Assembly (NCBI GenBank): GCA_963722295.1
Contig: CAVRLB010000008.1
Location: 98,251 to 162,250, forward strand
Direction: 5' to 3'
DNA length: 64,000 bases
From: Brooklawnia sp032229645
GTDB taxonomy: Bacteria > Actinomycetota > Actinomycetes > Propionibacteriales > Propionibacteriaceae
Under the pieces are notes generated by a model. The model was not told where the DNA came from. It saw nothing but the letters and a program-made list of their open reading frames with translations, and ran no database searches. A program made the position numbers and the translations under genes. Of the stretch, positions 8,882 through 17,840 are shown one piece after another; position 1 is the first letter of the stretch; every line of letters begins with the position of its first letter.

Positions 8882-9661
8882 CTATCTGGGCTCGCGGATT
8901 TGTGCAACGGTCCGCTTCACGGCGTCGATGAGCATCAGCGCGTCCATGGAGTAGGCGATCGAGTCGTATCCCTGCTCGATGCGTCGCCTTGCGTCCGCCG
9001 GCGTTGTGGCGTAGATGAACGACGCCTTGCCGGCCTCCCGGCAGATCCGCTGCACCCGGTCGAGCGCCTCGATGTGCTCGGGGTTGTCGAAATCGCCCGG
9101 ACGCCCGAGCGCCGCCGACAGATCGAACGGCCCGACGAAGACACCATCGATGCCCTCCAGCCTGGCAATCGCCTCGATGTCGTTCAGGCAGCCGAGGGTT
9201 TCGCACTGCGGGATCAGCATCGTCTGCTCGTTGCAGACCCGCATGAAGTTGCCGAGTCCGGCCGTTGCATAGTCGTCGGTCCAATAGTGGGCCCCCGGTG
9301 TGGGGGCGATCCCGCGCTCGCCGATGGGGAAGTACTTGCCCCATCTGACGATCTCGCGGGCCTCCTCCAGGCTGCGCACATTGGGAATGATGATGCCCAG
9401 CGCGCCGGCATCCAGCATCTTCAAGATGGACGCCCGGGATGAATCCTTGACGCGGGCGAAGGGTACGCAGCCGGCCGACTTGGCGGCCCGGATCAGGTCG
9501 AGCGAGGTCTCGACGTCGAACGGGCCGTGCTCGGTGTCGATGATGATGAAGTCGACGCCGCCATAGGCCACGCACTCGACAGCCGTCTGGTTGCCGAGCT
9601 GAAAAAATGTGCCCAGCGGATGATCGCCCACCTCGATCATTGCCTCAACGTCATTGCGCAT
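8882..9661 (-). CDS. HpcH/HpaI aldolase family protein (class II 2-keto-3-deoxy-acid aldolase)
   Basis: A 259-residue TIM-barrel enzyme. The metal-site and substrate-loop segments DFIIIDTEHGPFD, GIIIPNVRSLEEAREIV and GIDGVFVGPFDLSAALG are hallmarks of the HpaI/GarL/RhmA group. These cleave 4-hydroxy-2-oxo acids into pyruvate and an aldehyde with a divalent metal bound by Glu and Asp. The exact substrate cannot be read from the sequence, and no pathway partners sit next to it: an alanine symporter lies downstream and a divergent MFS gene upstream. Start 9661 gives the normal family length. Confidence 0.88.
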   Translation of the reverse strand: MRNDVEAMIEVGDHPLGTFFQLGNQTAVECVAYGGVDFIIIDTEHGPFDVETSLDLIRAAKSAGCVPFARVKDSSRASILKMLDAGALGIIIPNVRSLEEAREIVRWGKYFPIGERGIAPTPGAHYWTDDYATAGLGNFMRVCNEQTMLIPQCETLGCLNDIEAIARLEGIDGVFVGPFDLSAALGRPGDFDNPEHIEALDRVQRICREAGKASFIYATTPADARRRIEQGYDSIAYSMDALMLIDAVKRTVAQIREPR

Positions 9662-9889
9662 GCTGTCTGCCCCCTGAAACGCTCACCCGGCTGCGGTGCC
9701 TCGGCTACTGAATCCAGACTATCGGGACCACCGGTGGGCGGGTGGCCATCCGCGACTATCTGTGCAGGATATAGGAGTGCCCCGGCTGCCGGGACGATTC
9801 GGTTGGACGACTCGGGTAGTCTGCTACTGCTGACCACGCCGGACGCACAGTAATTCTCTGGAGGGTCCTAAAACACCGACAGGAGACCC

Positions 9890-11281
9890 ATGCGCACCTT
9901 CCAACGGGTGCTGGTGAACACTCTGCTGGCCAATATCACCACCCAGATGGTGTGGTTCGGATTCACCTTCTGGGCTTATCTGCAGACGCGCTCGGTGCTG
10001 GTGACATCGATCCTCGGCGGCTCCTATATGCTCCTGCTCGCCGTTTTCAGCGTGCCTTTCGGGACGCTGATCGACCGCGTCCGCAAGAAGACCGCGATGA
10101 TGCTGGCCACCGTCTCTACGGGCTCCGCCTTCGCCATCGCCATCATCCTCTTCTTCCTGGTTCCGGCCGAGGTGCTGCTCGACCTGCATCGTCCGTTCTT
10201 CTGGATCTTCCTGACGATCCTGTTGGCCGGTGCCCTGGTCGAATCGATCCGTGGCCTGGCGTTGGCCACCTGTGTGACCATGCTGGTGCCGGCGGACGAG
10301 CGCCCCAAGGCGAATGGCCTGGTCGGAATGGTGCAGGGCATCGGTTTCGCGTTCAACTCGGTGGTCTCCGGGTTGGCGGTGGGCTTCTTGGGCATGGGAG
10401 TGCTACTGGTGATGGGCACCATACTCACCGCCGTGGCCGCCGTGCATCTGCGGCTGATCGAGATCAGCGAGCCCACCATCCAGCATGCCGAGGGCGTACC
10501 GGCGAAGGTCGATTTCGTCGAGGCATTCCGGATGACCGTGGCCATTCCGGGGCTACCGGCACTGGTCATCTTCTCGACCTTCAACAATCTGCTCGGCGGG
10601 GTCTATATGGCCCTGCTGGATCCCTACGGGCTCGAACTGATGCCGGTGCAGGCCTGGGGAATTCTCTTCGGTGTCTGCAGCATCGGCTTCATCCTCGGCG
10701 GCATGATCATCTCGCGGTCCGGCCTGGGTGCCAATCCGGTGCGCACGCTGCTGCTCGCCAATATCGCGATGTGGGTGGTGGGCGCCATCATGCCGATCCG
10801 CGAGTCGGTCGTGCTGCTGGCGGTTGGTGTGTTCATCTACATGGGCGTGATCACCTTCGCGGAGGCCTCGGAGCAGACGGTGCTGCAGAAGATCGTCCCG
10901 TTCGCCCAGCAGGGTCGCGTCTTCGGGTTCGCGATGGCCATCGAGTTGGCGGCGGCCCCGATCAGCACGCTGATGGTCGGGCCGGTCGCCGAGTTCTGGC
11001 TGATTCCGTATATGAATTCAGATGCAGGACGCGACCGGTTGGGCTGGCTGCTGGGATCGGGCACGACCCGCGGGATAGCCCTGGCCTTCGTGCTGGCGAG
11101 CCTGATCGGGATCGTCGTCACCGTGCTCGCGCTGGCGTCGAGGCCCTATCGGGTGCTCTCGGGGACCTACCGCGATTCGGCCGTCAACGAGATGCTGGCG
11201 TCCGAGAGCCCGGCCGATCGGACGCAGACCGAGCCGCCCAGCGATAGCGACGATCGTCCGGGAGTGGAGCCTCAGGAGTAG
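9890..11281 (+). CDS. MFS transporter of unknown substrate
   Basis: A 463-residue major facilitator with about 12 predicted helices and the loop signature GTLIDRVRKKTAMM after the second helix, a variant of the MFS A-motif. It ends in a hydrophilic tail of about 35 acidic and Ser-rich residues. AGGAG lies four bases before the ATG. Its general look is that of the drug/proton antiporter-like MFS_3 group, but I see nothing that fixes a substrate. The next gene, a TSUP permease, starts about 60 bases later on the same strand and may share its transcript. Confidence 0.85.
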   Translation: MRTFQRVLVNTLLANITTQMVWFGFTFWAYLQTRSVLVTSILGGSYMLLLAVFSVPFGTLIDRVRKKTAMMLATVSTGSAFAIAIILFFLVPAEVLLDLHRPFFWIFLTILLAGALVESIRGLALATCVTMLVPADERPKANGLVGMVQGIGFAFNSVVSGLAVGFLGMGVLLVMGTILTAVAAVHLRLIEISEPTIQHAEGVPAKVDFVEAFRMTVAIPGLPALVIFSTFNNLLGGVYMALLDPYGLELMPVQAWGILFGVCSIGFILGGMIISRSGLGANPVRTLLLANIAMWVVGAIMPIRESVVLLAVGVFIYMGVITFAEASEQTVLQKIVPFAQQGRVFGFAMAIELAAAPISTLMVGPVAEFWLIPYMNSDAGRDRLGWLLGSGTTRGIALAFVLASLIGIVVTVLALASRPYRVLSGTYRDSAVNEMLASESPADRTQTEPPSDSDDRPGVEPQE

Positions 11282-11342
11282 TCTCCTGCGGAGGAGACCG
11301 CCCGGCACGGGCATCGCGAATCTCCCGGAGGTGGTTGGTTTC

Positions 11343-12077
11343 ATGGAGTGGCTGCCGCTGATCGTGGCTGCGCTGATCATAGGCATCGCCAAGACCAGCT
11401 TCGGTGGCCTCGGCTCGGTAGCCGTCGCTTTGATGGCGCTCGTGATGCCGACCAAGGAGTCGACCGCCGCCGCGCTGTTGCTGCTGATCACCGGCGATAT
11501 CGTCGCGGTCCTGCGCTACCGCAGCAATGCCGACTGGCGATTGCTGCGCAGTCTGCTGCCCTCGGTGGTACCTGGGCTGCTGCTGGGTGCCCTCTTCATC
11601 AGGGTGGTGGACGACCTGGTGCTGCGGCGTTCGATCGGCGTCATCTTGTTGATCTCGGTTCTCCTCCAACTCGGGGTTTCCGCTCGCCGCAAGCCGCCGG
11701 TGGTCGGCGATGATTCGCGGCCGCCCCGCGCACTGACGGTTGGCGCCGGAATCGCCGCCGGATTCACCACCATGGCGGCGAACGCTGCCGGGCCGGTGAT
11801 GGCCTTGTATCTGCAGGTTTCAAAGGTCGACAAGATGCGCTTCCTCGGCACCTCGGCCTGGTTCTACTTCATCGTGAATGTCTCGAAGACGCCGCTGACC
11901 GCCGCGCTGGGACTGTTCACCCATCGAGTGCTGATCACGGCGGCGCTGATGATCCCGGTGGTGCTGGTGGGCACCCTGATCGGGGTCGCGGTGATCGGAC
12001 GCGTGAAGCAGCGCGCGTTCGACATTCTCACGCTGCTCACCTCGGTGGTGGCCGCAGGCGCCCTGATCCTCGTCTAG
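11343..12077 (+). CDS. TSUP (TauE/SafE) family permease
   Basis: A 244-residue membrane protein with about eight predicted helices. The N-terminal repeat motif IIGIAKTSFGGLGSVAVALM and the internal repeat GIAAGFTTMAANAAGPVMALYL are typical of TauE/SafE sulfite, sulfoacetate or organosulfur exporters. ATG at 11343 has GGAGG eleven bases upstream; an in-frame GTG at 11331 overlaps that ribosome site and is less likely. The C-terminus LILV ends two bases before a hairpin shared with the convergent lipoprotein gene. No sulfur-metabolism genes lie nearby, so the substrate is open. Confidence 0.85.
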   Translation: MEWLPLIVAALIIGIAKTSFGGLGSVAVALMALVMPTKESTAAALLLLITGDIVAVLRYRSNADWRLLRSLLPSVVPGLLLGALFIRVVDDLVLRRSIGVILLISVLLQLGVSARRKPPVVGDDSRPPRALTVGAGIAAGFTTMAANAAGPVMALYLQVSKVDKMRFLGTSAWFYFIVNVSKTPLTAALGLFTHRVLITAALMIPVVLVGTLIGVAVIGRVKQRAFDILTLLTSVVAAGALILV

Positions 12078-12078
12078 C

Positions 12079-12102
12079 ATCCTCGCCTAGCCCACCGAGG
12101 AT
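12079..12102. terminator. Short hairpin between convergent genes
   Basis: ATCCTCG at 12079-12085 pairs with CGAGGAT at 12096-12102 around a 10-base loop, exactly filling the gap between the convergent TSUP and lipoprotein stops. No T-run follows on either strand. A weak bidirectional terminator is the simplest reading. Confidence 0.45.
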
Positions 12103-12528
12103 TCAGGCGCGGTCGGCGTCGAGCGAGCCGAGCAGCTCTGCGATGTATTCCTGCTGGTCACCGCACTGATGCAGGTTGTTCCCGTAGACCTGGCCGGCCT
12201 GGTCGCTGGCCTGCACCGTGTACTCCACGGCGTCCATGCAGATGTCCTGCTGGTTGGCGCTCAGTGCGCGATGCAGAGCCCGGTAGAAGGCGTCCCGGTC
12301 GAGTAGCTCGTATTCGAAGGTGTTGGACAGCGGCAAGCCGTCATCTCCGGGATGGGTTTCGGTGAGCTCGACGCTGCTGCCCGTGATCAGCCAGATTGTG
12401 TGGACGCCAGGGGTCCAGGGGTTGAACGCGGTGATCGTCGCTTCGGTGTAGTCGGGCATCGAGGTGCATCCGGTCAGGCTCAATGCGAGCCCGGCGGCGA
12501 TGGCTATGGCAAGGGGCTTGAGCTTCAC
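12103..12528 (-). CDS. Small secreted lipoprotein, paralogue of the upstream gene
   Basis: A 141-residue protein with a lipoprotein signal peptide: MKLKP, a hydrophobic core, then lipobox LTGC with the acylated Cys near residue 21. The mature part starts TSMPDYTEATITAF and ends with CGDQQEYIAELL. It shares this plan with the gene at 12603-13013: PDY near the N-terminus, an internal Cys before an acidic stretch, and CGxQQxY near the C-terminus. The two are tandem duplicates transcribed toward the TSUP gene. Two conserved Cys in the mature part suggest a disulfide. I do not recognise a named family and propose no function. Confidence 0.8.
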   Translation of the reverse strand: MKLKPLAIAIAAGLALSLTGCTSMPDYTEATITAFNPWTPGVHTIWLITGSSVELTETHPGDDGLPLSNTFEYELLDRDAFYRALHRALSANQQDICMDAVEYTVQASDQAGQVYGNNLHQCGDQQEYIAELLGSLDADRA

Positions 12529-12602
12529 GGTTCCTCCTGGGCGACGCGATCAGGGGTATCGGTTCACTGTGTCAAGATCGGGGGTCAGCTCAGAGCCAGG
12601 GG

Positions 12603-13013
12603 TCAGCGCTCCTCGCCGAGCGCCCAGAACATGTCGTCCACATACTTCTGCTGCACTCCGCAGTCTTCGAGCTTCGATACGTAGGGTTTCCCGTCGGGAT
12701 CGTGGGTTTCGATGGTCATCTCGTTGGCGTCCGTGCAACCATCCCATTTGGGCGGATGCAGTTCTTCGTGCACGGAGTTGACGAATGCCGCACGGTCCGG
12801 GACCTCGGTGCCGGTCTCTTCGGCGTCCTCGTCGTCGATCTGATCGGAGCGTTGGATCTCGGTGCCGACGACCACCCAGGTGATCGTCTCCGATTCCTGG
12901 TAGTCCTCGTAGACGATGGTCACGGGATCATAGTCGGGTATCGAACAGCCGGTCAGCCCGGATGTCAACGCCGCCGCGGTTGTCGCGACGATCAGCCAAG
13001 ACTTCAGTCTCAC
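12603..13013 (-). CDS. Small secreted lipoprotein, tandem paralogue
   Basis: A 136-residue protein with signal peptide MRLKSWLIV and lipobox LTGC (Cys near 23). The mature part begins SIPDYDPVTIVYEDY and ends CGVQQKYVDDMFWALGEER. It aligns by eye with its downstream neighbour (PDY, DGC/DIC, CGxQQxY) with many substitutions, so the duplication is old. It lies 74 bases upstream of that paralogue on the same strand and 30 bases downstream of the GH13 gene, probably in one transcription unit. Function unknown. Confidence 0.8.
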   Translation of the reverse strand: MRLKSWLIVATTAAALTSGLTGCSIPDYDPVTIVYEDYQESETITWVVVGTEIQRSDQIDDEDAEETGTEVPDRAAFVNSVHEELHPPKWDGCTDANEMTIETHDPDGKPYVSKLEDCGVQQKYVDDMFWALGEER

Positions 13014-13043
13014 CGTAGCTCCTGCCCGATGCCGGTGCGGTGG

Positions 13044-14576
13044 TTACCGGACGCGCTTGTAGGGAGTGTATCCGTTCGATCTGTCCAGGTCCGCAGTGAG
13101 CACCATCACTTGATGAGGCTGAAGCGTGACTGCGAGGGTTGCGCGGTGGGTGCGTAGTCGCTCACCACTGAGGTGATCGGTCAGCCCGGACATGTCCATC
13201 AGCCAAGAGTCGGGGATGAGCACCGTCTCGTCGACCCGCTCGGACGAAGGGTTGGCGATCACGAAGACCGCGTCCTCGATCCGGTCGGTGAAGCGCTCGA
13301 AACCGATCAGCCGCTCGGTTTCCAGCCAGCGCAGGTCGCCGATCCGCAGCGCCCGGTGACCTCGGCGGATCGCGCTCAGCTGGTGATGGAAACGCAGCAC
13401 CTGGTTGGATTGATTGACCAGATCCCAGCGCATCGGTGCGCGATTGGCCGGATCGGCACCGCCGGTCTGGCCGAGTTCGGTGCCGTAGTAGAGGTTCACG
13501 CTGCCCGGCAAGGTGAACTGCAAGACGGTGGCGAGCCGGCGGGCGGCTTCGTCCGGGATCGTGTCGGTCACCCGTGGTACGTCGTGGTTGTCGAGGTAGT
13601 TCCAGCTCTTGAGCAGGTGCTCGTAGTCGGCGTCTGCGAAGAATCGCGTCAGCATCCGCTGTGCGTGCGCCGCGGAGATCTGCTGATTGGCGAGTAGCAG
13701 GACGATCTCGCGCAGCGTGAAGTTCAGCACGCCGTCGAGCGCCGGGAACCAACCGGCGGGGTAATTGCAGACCTCGCCGAGGGTGAGAGACCCCGGCTTC
13801 TCGTCGTGGGCGGCAGCGGTCAGCTGGCCCAGGTAGTCGGGACCCAGCTCGAAGGCGACATCGAGGCGCCAGCCGTCGATGCCGTCGCGCAACCAGTTGC
13901 GCACCACGGAGTCGCGGCCCGCCCAGATGTGGTCGCGGACCGCCGGGTTCTCGATGACCAGTTCGGGCAGATTCACCGCATTCGCCCAGGCTCGGGCCCC
14001 GCCCGGACGGTCCGGATTCAGGTCGAACCAGCCGCGATGCGGGTCGTCAGGGTCGGATACCGCGGCCTGGAAGGCGGGGCTGTTGCGGCCCATGTGATTG
14101 AAGACGCCATCGAGCACGAGCCGCATCCCGCGCTCGTGCAGGTCGTCGGCCAGCTGCTTGACGTCGTCGCGAGTGCCGTATTCGGGACGCACCTGCTGGT
14201 AGTCGAGTGCGTCATAGCCGTGATTGGTCCATGCCAGGTGGATCGGGCAGAGGTAGAGCACGTCGGCGCCCAGTCCGTTGATGTAGCGGAGCCGCCCGCG
14301 CAGACTCGCGAGGTCGCCGCCCCAGAAGTCGATCTCATGTGACCACACCTCGTAGTCGTCGAAATAGCGTCCCTGGCTTGGGGTTTCGGACCAGATGTGG
14401 AGTCGCTTCGGGGCCGGGTAGAGATGAATCTTGGACGCGAGATTCGCGCTCGGCGCGAAGCGGTCGACGATCACCTGATAGATCAGCGCTCCGTTGCGCC
14501 AATCGGACTCTCGTGCCTGATAGATCTCGGGCTCGGCGTCTGGGCGAGGCATCAGGTGCTTGTCGGGCATGGACAC
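13044..14576 (-). CDS. GH13 alpha-amylase family glycosidase (neopullulanase/cyclomaltodextrinase-like)
   Basis: A 510-residue TIM-barrel alpha-glucan hydrolase without signal peptide, so probably cytosolic. The GH13 regions are all present: DGVFNHM at 156-162, GWRLDVA with the nucleophile Asp239, LGEV with the acid Glu268, and DNHD at 329-332. A C-terminal beta-sandwich follows. The extended N-terminal region (YQVIVDRFAPS) and WGGDLASLRGRLRYI resemble the cyclomaltodextrinase/neopullulanase/maltogenic group, which act on maltodextrins, but the specificity is inferred. Start is GTG at 14576 or ATG two codons later. It stands alone, with the minisatellite array upstream. Confidence 0.9.
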   Translation of the reverse strand: MSMPDKHLMPRPDAEPEIYQARESDWRNGALIYQVIVDRFAPSANLASKIHLYPAPKRLHIWSETPSQGRYFDDYEVWSHEIDFWGGDLASLRGRLRYINGLGADVLYLCPIHLAWTNHGYDALDYQQVRPEYGTRDDVKQLADDLHERGMRLVLDGVFNHMGRNSPAFQAAVSDPDDPHRGWFDLNPDRPGGARAWANAVNLPELVIENPAVRDHIWAGRDSVVRNWLRDGIDGWRLDVAFELGPDYLGQLTAAAHDEKPGSLTLGEVCNYPAGWFPALDGVLNFTLREIVLLLANQQISAAHAQRMLTRFFADADYEHLLKSWNYLDNHDVPRVTDTIPDEAARRLATVLQFTLPGSVNLYYGTELGQTGGADPANRAPMRWDLVNQSNQVLRFHHQLSAIRRGHRALRIGDLRWLETERLIGFERFTDRIEDAVFVIANPSSERVDETVLIPDSWLMDMSGLTDHLSGERLRTHRATLAVTLQPHQVMVLTADLDRSNGYTPYKRVR

Positions 14577-14654
14577 ATCGTATGTGCCCGTCGTGCGCGC
14601 GCAACTCGTTGCCCATCGGCTGCCAATATGCGCAGTGGCTAGCGAAGTGTGCGT

Positions 14655-15140
14655 GGCTATCCGAAAGTGGCTGCCGGAAACAGCAGTGGCTGCCGATCTG
14701 CTCGGCCCCGCCCGACAGTGGCTGCCGATCTGCTCGGCCCCGCCCGACAGTGGCTGCCGGAAACAGCAGCGGCTACCGAAATGCGGGTGCCGCCGGGCAG
14801 CGGCTACCGGAAACAGCAGCGGCTACCGATCTGCTCCGCCCCGCCGGGCAGTGGCTGCCGGAAACAGCAGCGGCTACCGAAATGCGGGTGCCGCCGGGCA
14901 GCGGCTGCCGGAAACAGCAGCGGCTACCGAAATGCGGGTGCCGCCGGGCAGCGGCTACCGGAAACAGCAGCGGCTACCGAAATGCGGGTGCCGCCGGGCA
15001 GTGGCTGCCGGAAACAGCAGCGGCTACCGATCTGCGCCGCCCCGCCGGACAGTGGCTGCCGGAAACAGCAGCGGCTGCCGAAATGCGGGTGCCGCCGGGC
15101 AGCGGCTGCCGGAAACAGCAGCGGCTACCGAACATTCGGT
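14655..15140. repeat. 50/51-bp tandem minisatellite array
   Basis: Units follow one another without spacers from about 14778 to 15130. Type A is 50 bp (starts at 14778, 14879, 14929, 14979, 15080, each opening GAAATGCGGG). Type B is 51 bp (starts at 14828 and 15029, opening GATCTGC). All share a core of GGCTRCCG, GAAACAGCAGC and a second GGCTRCCG. The leading part (14655-14777) holds a full unit and two shorter 32-bp units lacking the GAAACAGCAG core. The trailing part decays after 15130. The unit is not a multiple of three, so all plus-strand frames stay open across it; I read no protein from it. The 14577-15289 interval has no other feature except the hairpin at 15221. Confidence 0.9.
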
Positions 15141-15220
15141 GGCTGTCGTGACTATCGGTAGCTGTTGTGAGTGGGGCTGTGCAGATCGGCAGCGAGCGCG
15201 TCTTGCGGTAGCCGATGCGA

Positions 15221-15263
15221 ACCGGTCGATGGTCCCGCGTTGGGCCCGGGATCATCGACCGGT
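15221..15263 (-). terminator. Terminator hairpin of the MFS (15290) transcript
   Basis: ACCGGTCGATG at 15221-15231 pairs perfectly with CATCGACCGGT at 15253-15263, and the pairing continues inward with one G-U or G-T mismatch to a stem of about 17 bp. It lies 27 bases after the MFS stop on the minus strand. No U-run follows, which is common in high-GC actinobacteria. Confidence 0.65.
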
Positions 15264-15289
15264 TTAGCAACAGGCGGCTGGCCTGGCGG

Positions 15290-16612
15290 CTAGCTGATGG
15301 CCTTGTTGCTCGTCTCGGGTGCCCATGCTACGGAGGCGAGTAGCCCGACCAGGGGGAACAGCGACAGCATCAGGAGCGATACGTTGGTGCCGAACGTCGC
15401 GATCATGACCGGTAGCAGATAGGTCGCCAGGGCCGCTCCCACGCGGCTCATCGAAGCAGCGAATCCGACTCCCGAGGTGCGCAACCGGGTGGGGAACATC
15501 TCCGACGGGTAAACGAACTGGAGATTGGACGCGCCTGATGCAATGAACAGGTAGATCCCGATGGCGACGGCGAGCACCATGATTGACGCCTGTGGGAAGA
15601 TGCCGAGAACCAGCAGCGTGACCAGCACGATCGCGAACGTCCAGGTCGCCAGCATGCGGCGCTTGGTCACTGCCACCACCCAGATGAATAATACCGCGCC
15701 CGCCAATTGCAGCATATTCATGATGAAATCTCGCTCGAATCCGGAGGGTAGACCGATTCCGTCGAGAACTGGAGTGATGAACGTGAATATTGCGAAGATA
15801 GGCCCTACCTGGCAGGCCCAGAAGATTCCACAATAGGCAGACCGTTTCCAATTTTCCTTGTTGAACAGCTCACGGAAGGTGCTGCTCTCCGCTACCTCCT
15901 GCATCGGAGGCAGCGTGGTCCCCGCCGGGAAATGTTTGTCGATGATCGCTTGTGCCTCGGCCGTCCGTCCTTGGCTTTGCAGCCAGCGCGGTGACTCCGG
16001 AAGATAATGCCGCGCAATTGCGATGATCAATGCCGGGATAGCACTGCTGGCCAAGACCACGCGCCAATTATCGGCCGCCAACCCGCGTGCGATGAAATTT
16101 GCCCCGACGAAGCCCACGAACCATGCTGTCTGGAGAGTCGAAAGCAGGGCCGCCCTGGTGCGGGCTGGAACAAACTCGGTAAGTAGCGCGGCGCCGACAG
16201 CATACTCGACGCCGATGGCTAGTCCGAGTAGCACTCGATAGAGCACGAGATCCCAGGTGCTGAACACGACAAGTTGGAGCAAGGAAATCGCTACGAATGC
16301 GATCAGATTCCATTGGAAAATTATGCGGCGCCCGAATCGGTCCGCGAGTCGTCCAAAGAATAGGCCACCGACGAAGATTCCGATGAGAGCGCTGGCTCCC
16401 ACGAGGCCCTGGCTGAGAGCAGTGAAATGCATCTCGTCAGTTGCCGCCAATACTGAATCGCCGACAACACCCAGGATGTATCCATCAAGTGCGGTGCCGC
16501 CCAGCGCGCAGAACGCGGCCAGCGTGTGTAGTCCGTTCCACTTGGCGTCATCCATGGAGGCGTCGTGCGTACCAGATTTGTCCGATGTGGGTTTGGAAAG
16601 ATGTGCTGACAT
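15290..16612 (-). CDS. MFS transporter, sugar-porter/organic-acid:H+ symporter type
   Basis: A 440-residue, 12-helix permease. It carries GRLADRFGRR between helices 2 and 3, RVLLGLAIGVEYAVG in helix 4, PESPRWL in the central loop and PSEMFPTRLR before helix 11, all typical of the SP/AAHS/SHS branch that imports sugars or carboxylates with protons. It lies downstream of an ornithine-cyclodeaminase-like gene on the same strand (96 bases) and near a PucR regulator. The set therefore looks like a small uptake-and-catabolism unit for a nitrogenous or imino/amino-acid-like compound. The substrate itself cannot be read from the sequence. Confidence 0.85.
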   Translation of the reverse strand: MSAHLSKPTSDKSGTHDASMDDAKWNGLHTLAAFCALGGTALDGYILGVVGDSVLAATDEMHFTALSQGLVGASALIGIFVGGLFFGRLADRFGRRIIFQWNLIAFVAISLLQLVVFSTWDLVLYRVLLGLAIGVEYAVGAALLTEFVPARTRAALLSTLQTAWFVGFVGANFIARGLAADNWRVVLASSAIPALIIAIARHYLPESPRWLQSQGRTAEAQAIIDKHFPAGTTLPPMQEVAESSTFRELFNKENWKRSAYCGIFWACQVGPIFAIFTFITPVLDGIGLPSGFERDFIMNMLQLAGAVLFIWVVAVTKRRMLATWTFAIVLVTLLVLGIFPQASIMVLAVAIGIYLFIASGASNLQFVYPSEMFPTRLRTSGVGFAASMSRVGAALATYLLPVMIATFGTNVSLLMLSLFPLVGLLASVAWAPETSNKAIS

Positions 16613-16708
16613 TTTCAGTTCCTTCTGTAACCGGATTCGTCTTCGAGTCGGCTGTGCTGAGTCGTGGAGCGAATCCTGTTGCCGGTATCACCCGCGTCTG
16701 GCGGTGCG

Positions 16709-17704
16709 TCAGAGAGGCAGGATCGTTCCTACGCCCGCTTCGATCGCCTGGTCGAGGACGTACTTTCCGAGCGTTATATCAGTCACTGCCATGCCGGTGT
16801 TGCTGACTACGATGAGTTCATCGGGTGAGGTACGTCCGGGCTTCAGACCTGCCAAGACCTCGCCAGTCTCGGCCGTGATCTCGGGCAACCCGAGCGGGAA
16901 ATATCCCGCCTGATCGAAGAGGACGTGTTCGTCGGTGGAATCCAGGAAGAACTTGTCGGCGCGCGCCGGAGTCCTCGCGTCGAAGAATGTGACCAGATCG
17001 ACCGGCAGCACCAACTGGCCAGGACCGATCCATTCGTCCTTGATGAAAGCGAGCGACTTCTTGAGGATAAGCGTCGCCGAGGAAAGCACTTCGTGCTCTT
17101 TCGTCATGGCTTCCAACGAGTCACCTCTGGCAATCTTCGCATCGGACACTTTGCTGACTTCTGCGACAACAGCGTCTGCCCGGCTTTGGTCCCGGTCATA
17201 AACTGTGATCGTTTCCAGCTTCGGTAAGGCTTCGAGCATGAAGTAGACGTGCTCGCGTCCTTGTACGCCGCAGCCGAATTGCGCGTAGCTGGTGGCGTCC
17301 GGATTCATGACCGCCGCGGAAAGCGCAGTCACCGCCGGGGTTCGCATCGCGGTTACCCACGTGCAATCCATGATCGCCAGCGGAACGCCGGAATCGACAT
17401 GGTTGATCGTGAGGAGTCCGGTAGTCTGGGGTAGGCTGAACTCTTCGGGATTGCGTGGGTAGCATTCGATCCATTTCTGGCCGACGATCCCCAGCCTCTT
17501 GAGATATGCAGGCATGGCATGGAAGAAGACGTCTTCGTAAGGATGCACGCCTATCTTGGCAGGCATCTCGTACTCCTTGTGGCCATGTTCGACCATTGCG
17601 GTATTAACGTGTGTCAACGCTTCTTTGCGTGTGATACCAAGCCCGACGACTTCGTCGCGAGTCAGGTAGAGGATGCTCTTGCCTAGTTCGATCCCGCCAT
17701 TCAT
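16709..17704 (-). CDS. Ornithine cyclodeaminase / mu-crystallin family protein
   Basis: A 331-residue Rossmann-fold enzyme. The NAD-binding segment is FGCGVQGREHVYFMLEALP (GxGxQ) and the substrate domain contains MRTPAVTALSAAVM, the usual (R)TAA(V/A) region of ornithine cyclodeaminase, alanine dehydrogenase and ketimine reductases. The reaction could be cyclodeamination, amino-acid dehydrogenation or imine reduction; the sequence does not decide. Start 17704 is firm because AAGGAG lies six bases upstream; an upstream in-frame extension of 54 residues is not needed. It lies 136 bases downstream of the PucR regulator and 96 bases upstream of the MFS transporter. Confidence 0.85.
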   Translation of the reverse strand: MNGGIELGKSILYLTRDEVVGLGITRKEALTHVNTAMVEHGHKEYEMPAKIGVHPYEDVFFHAMPAYLKRLGIVGQKWIECYPRNPEEFSLPQTTGLLTINHVDSGVPLAIMDCTWVTAMRTPAVTALSAAVMNPDATSYAQFGCGVQGREHVYFMLEALPKLETITVYDRDQSRADAVVAEVSKVSDAKIARGDSLEAMTKEHEVLSSATLILKKSLAFIKDEWIGPGQLVLPVDLVTFFDARTPARADKFFLDSTDEHVLFDQAGYFPLGLPEITAETGEVLAGLKPGRTSPDELIVVSNTGMAVTDITLGKYVLDQAIEAGVGTILPL

Positions 17705-17840
17705 TCTTCGCTCCTTAGCTCTTTCCGTCACCATGGCGTCATTGCTGGCGACACCCGAATCAACTGAACGGGTACTTCCATTCTTCGGCTGCGGGCAGAC
17801 AAAAGCATCCGACTGCTGGAGGAGGTCGAGATGTATTAGT

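Noticed and set aside
14655..15140. CRISPR array
   Set aside because: Units are contiguous with no unique spacers, unit length alternates 50/51, and no cas genes are near.
14560..15267. Three overlapping plus-strand reading frames over the minisatellite
   Set aside because: Every frame stays open because the 50-bp unit has no stop in any frame. The same peptide words appear in rotating frames, which no real gene needs.
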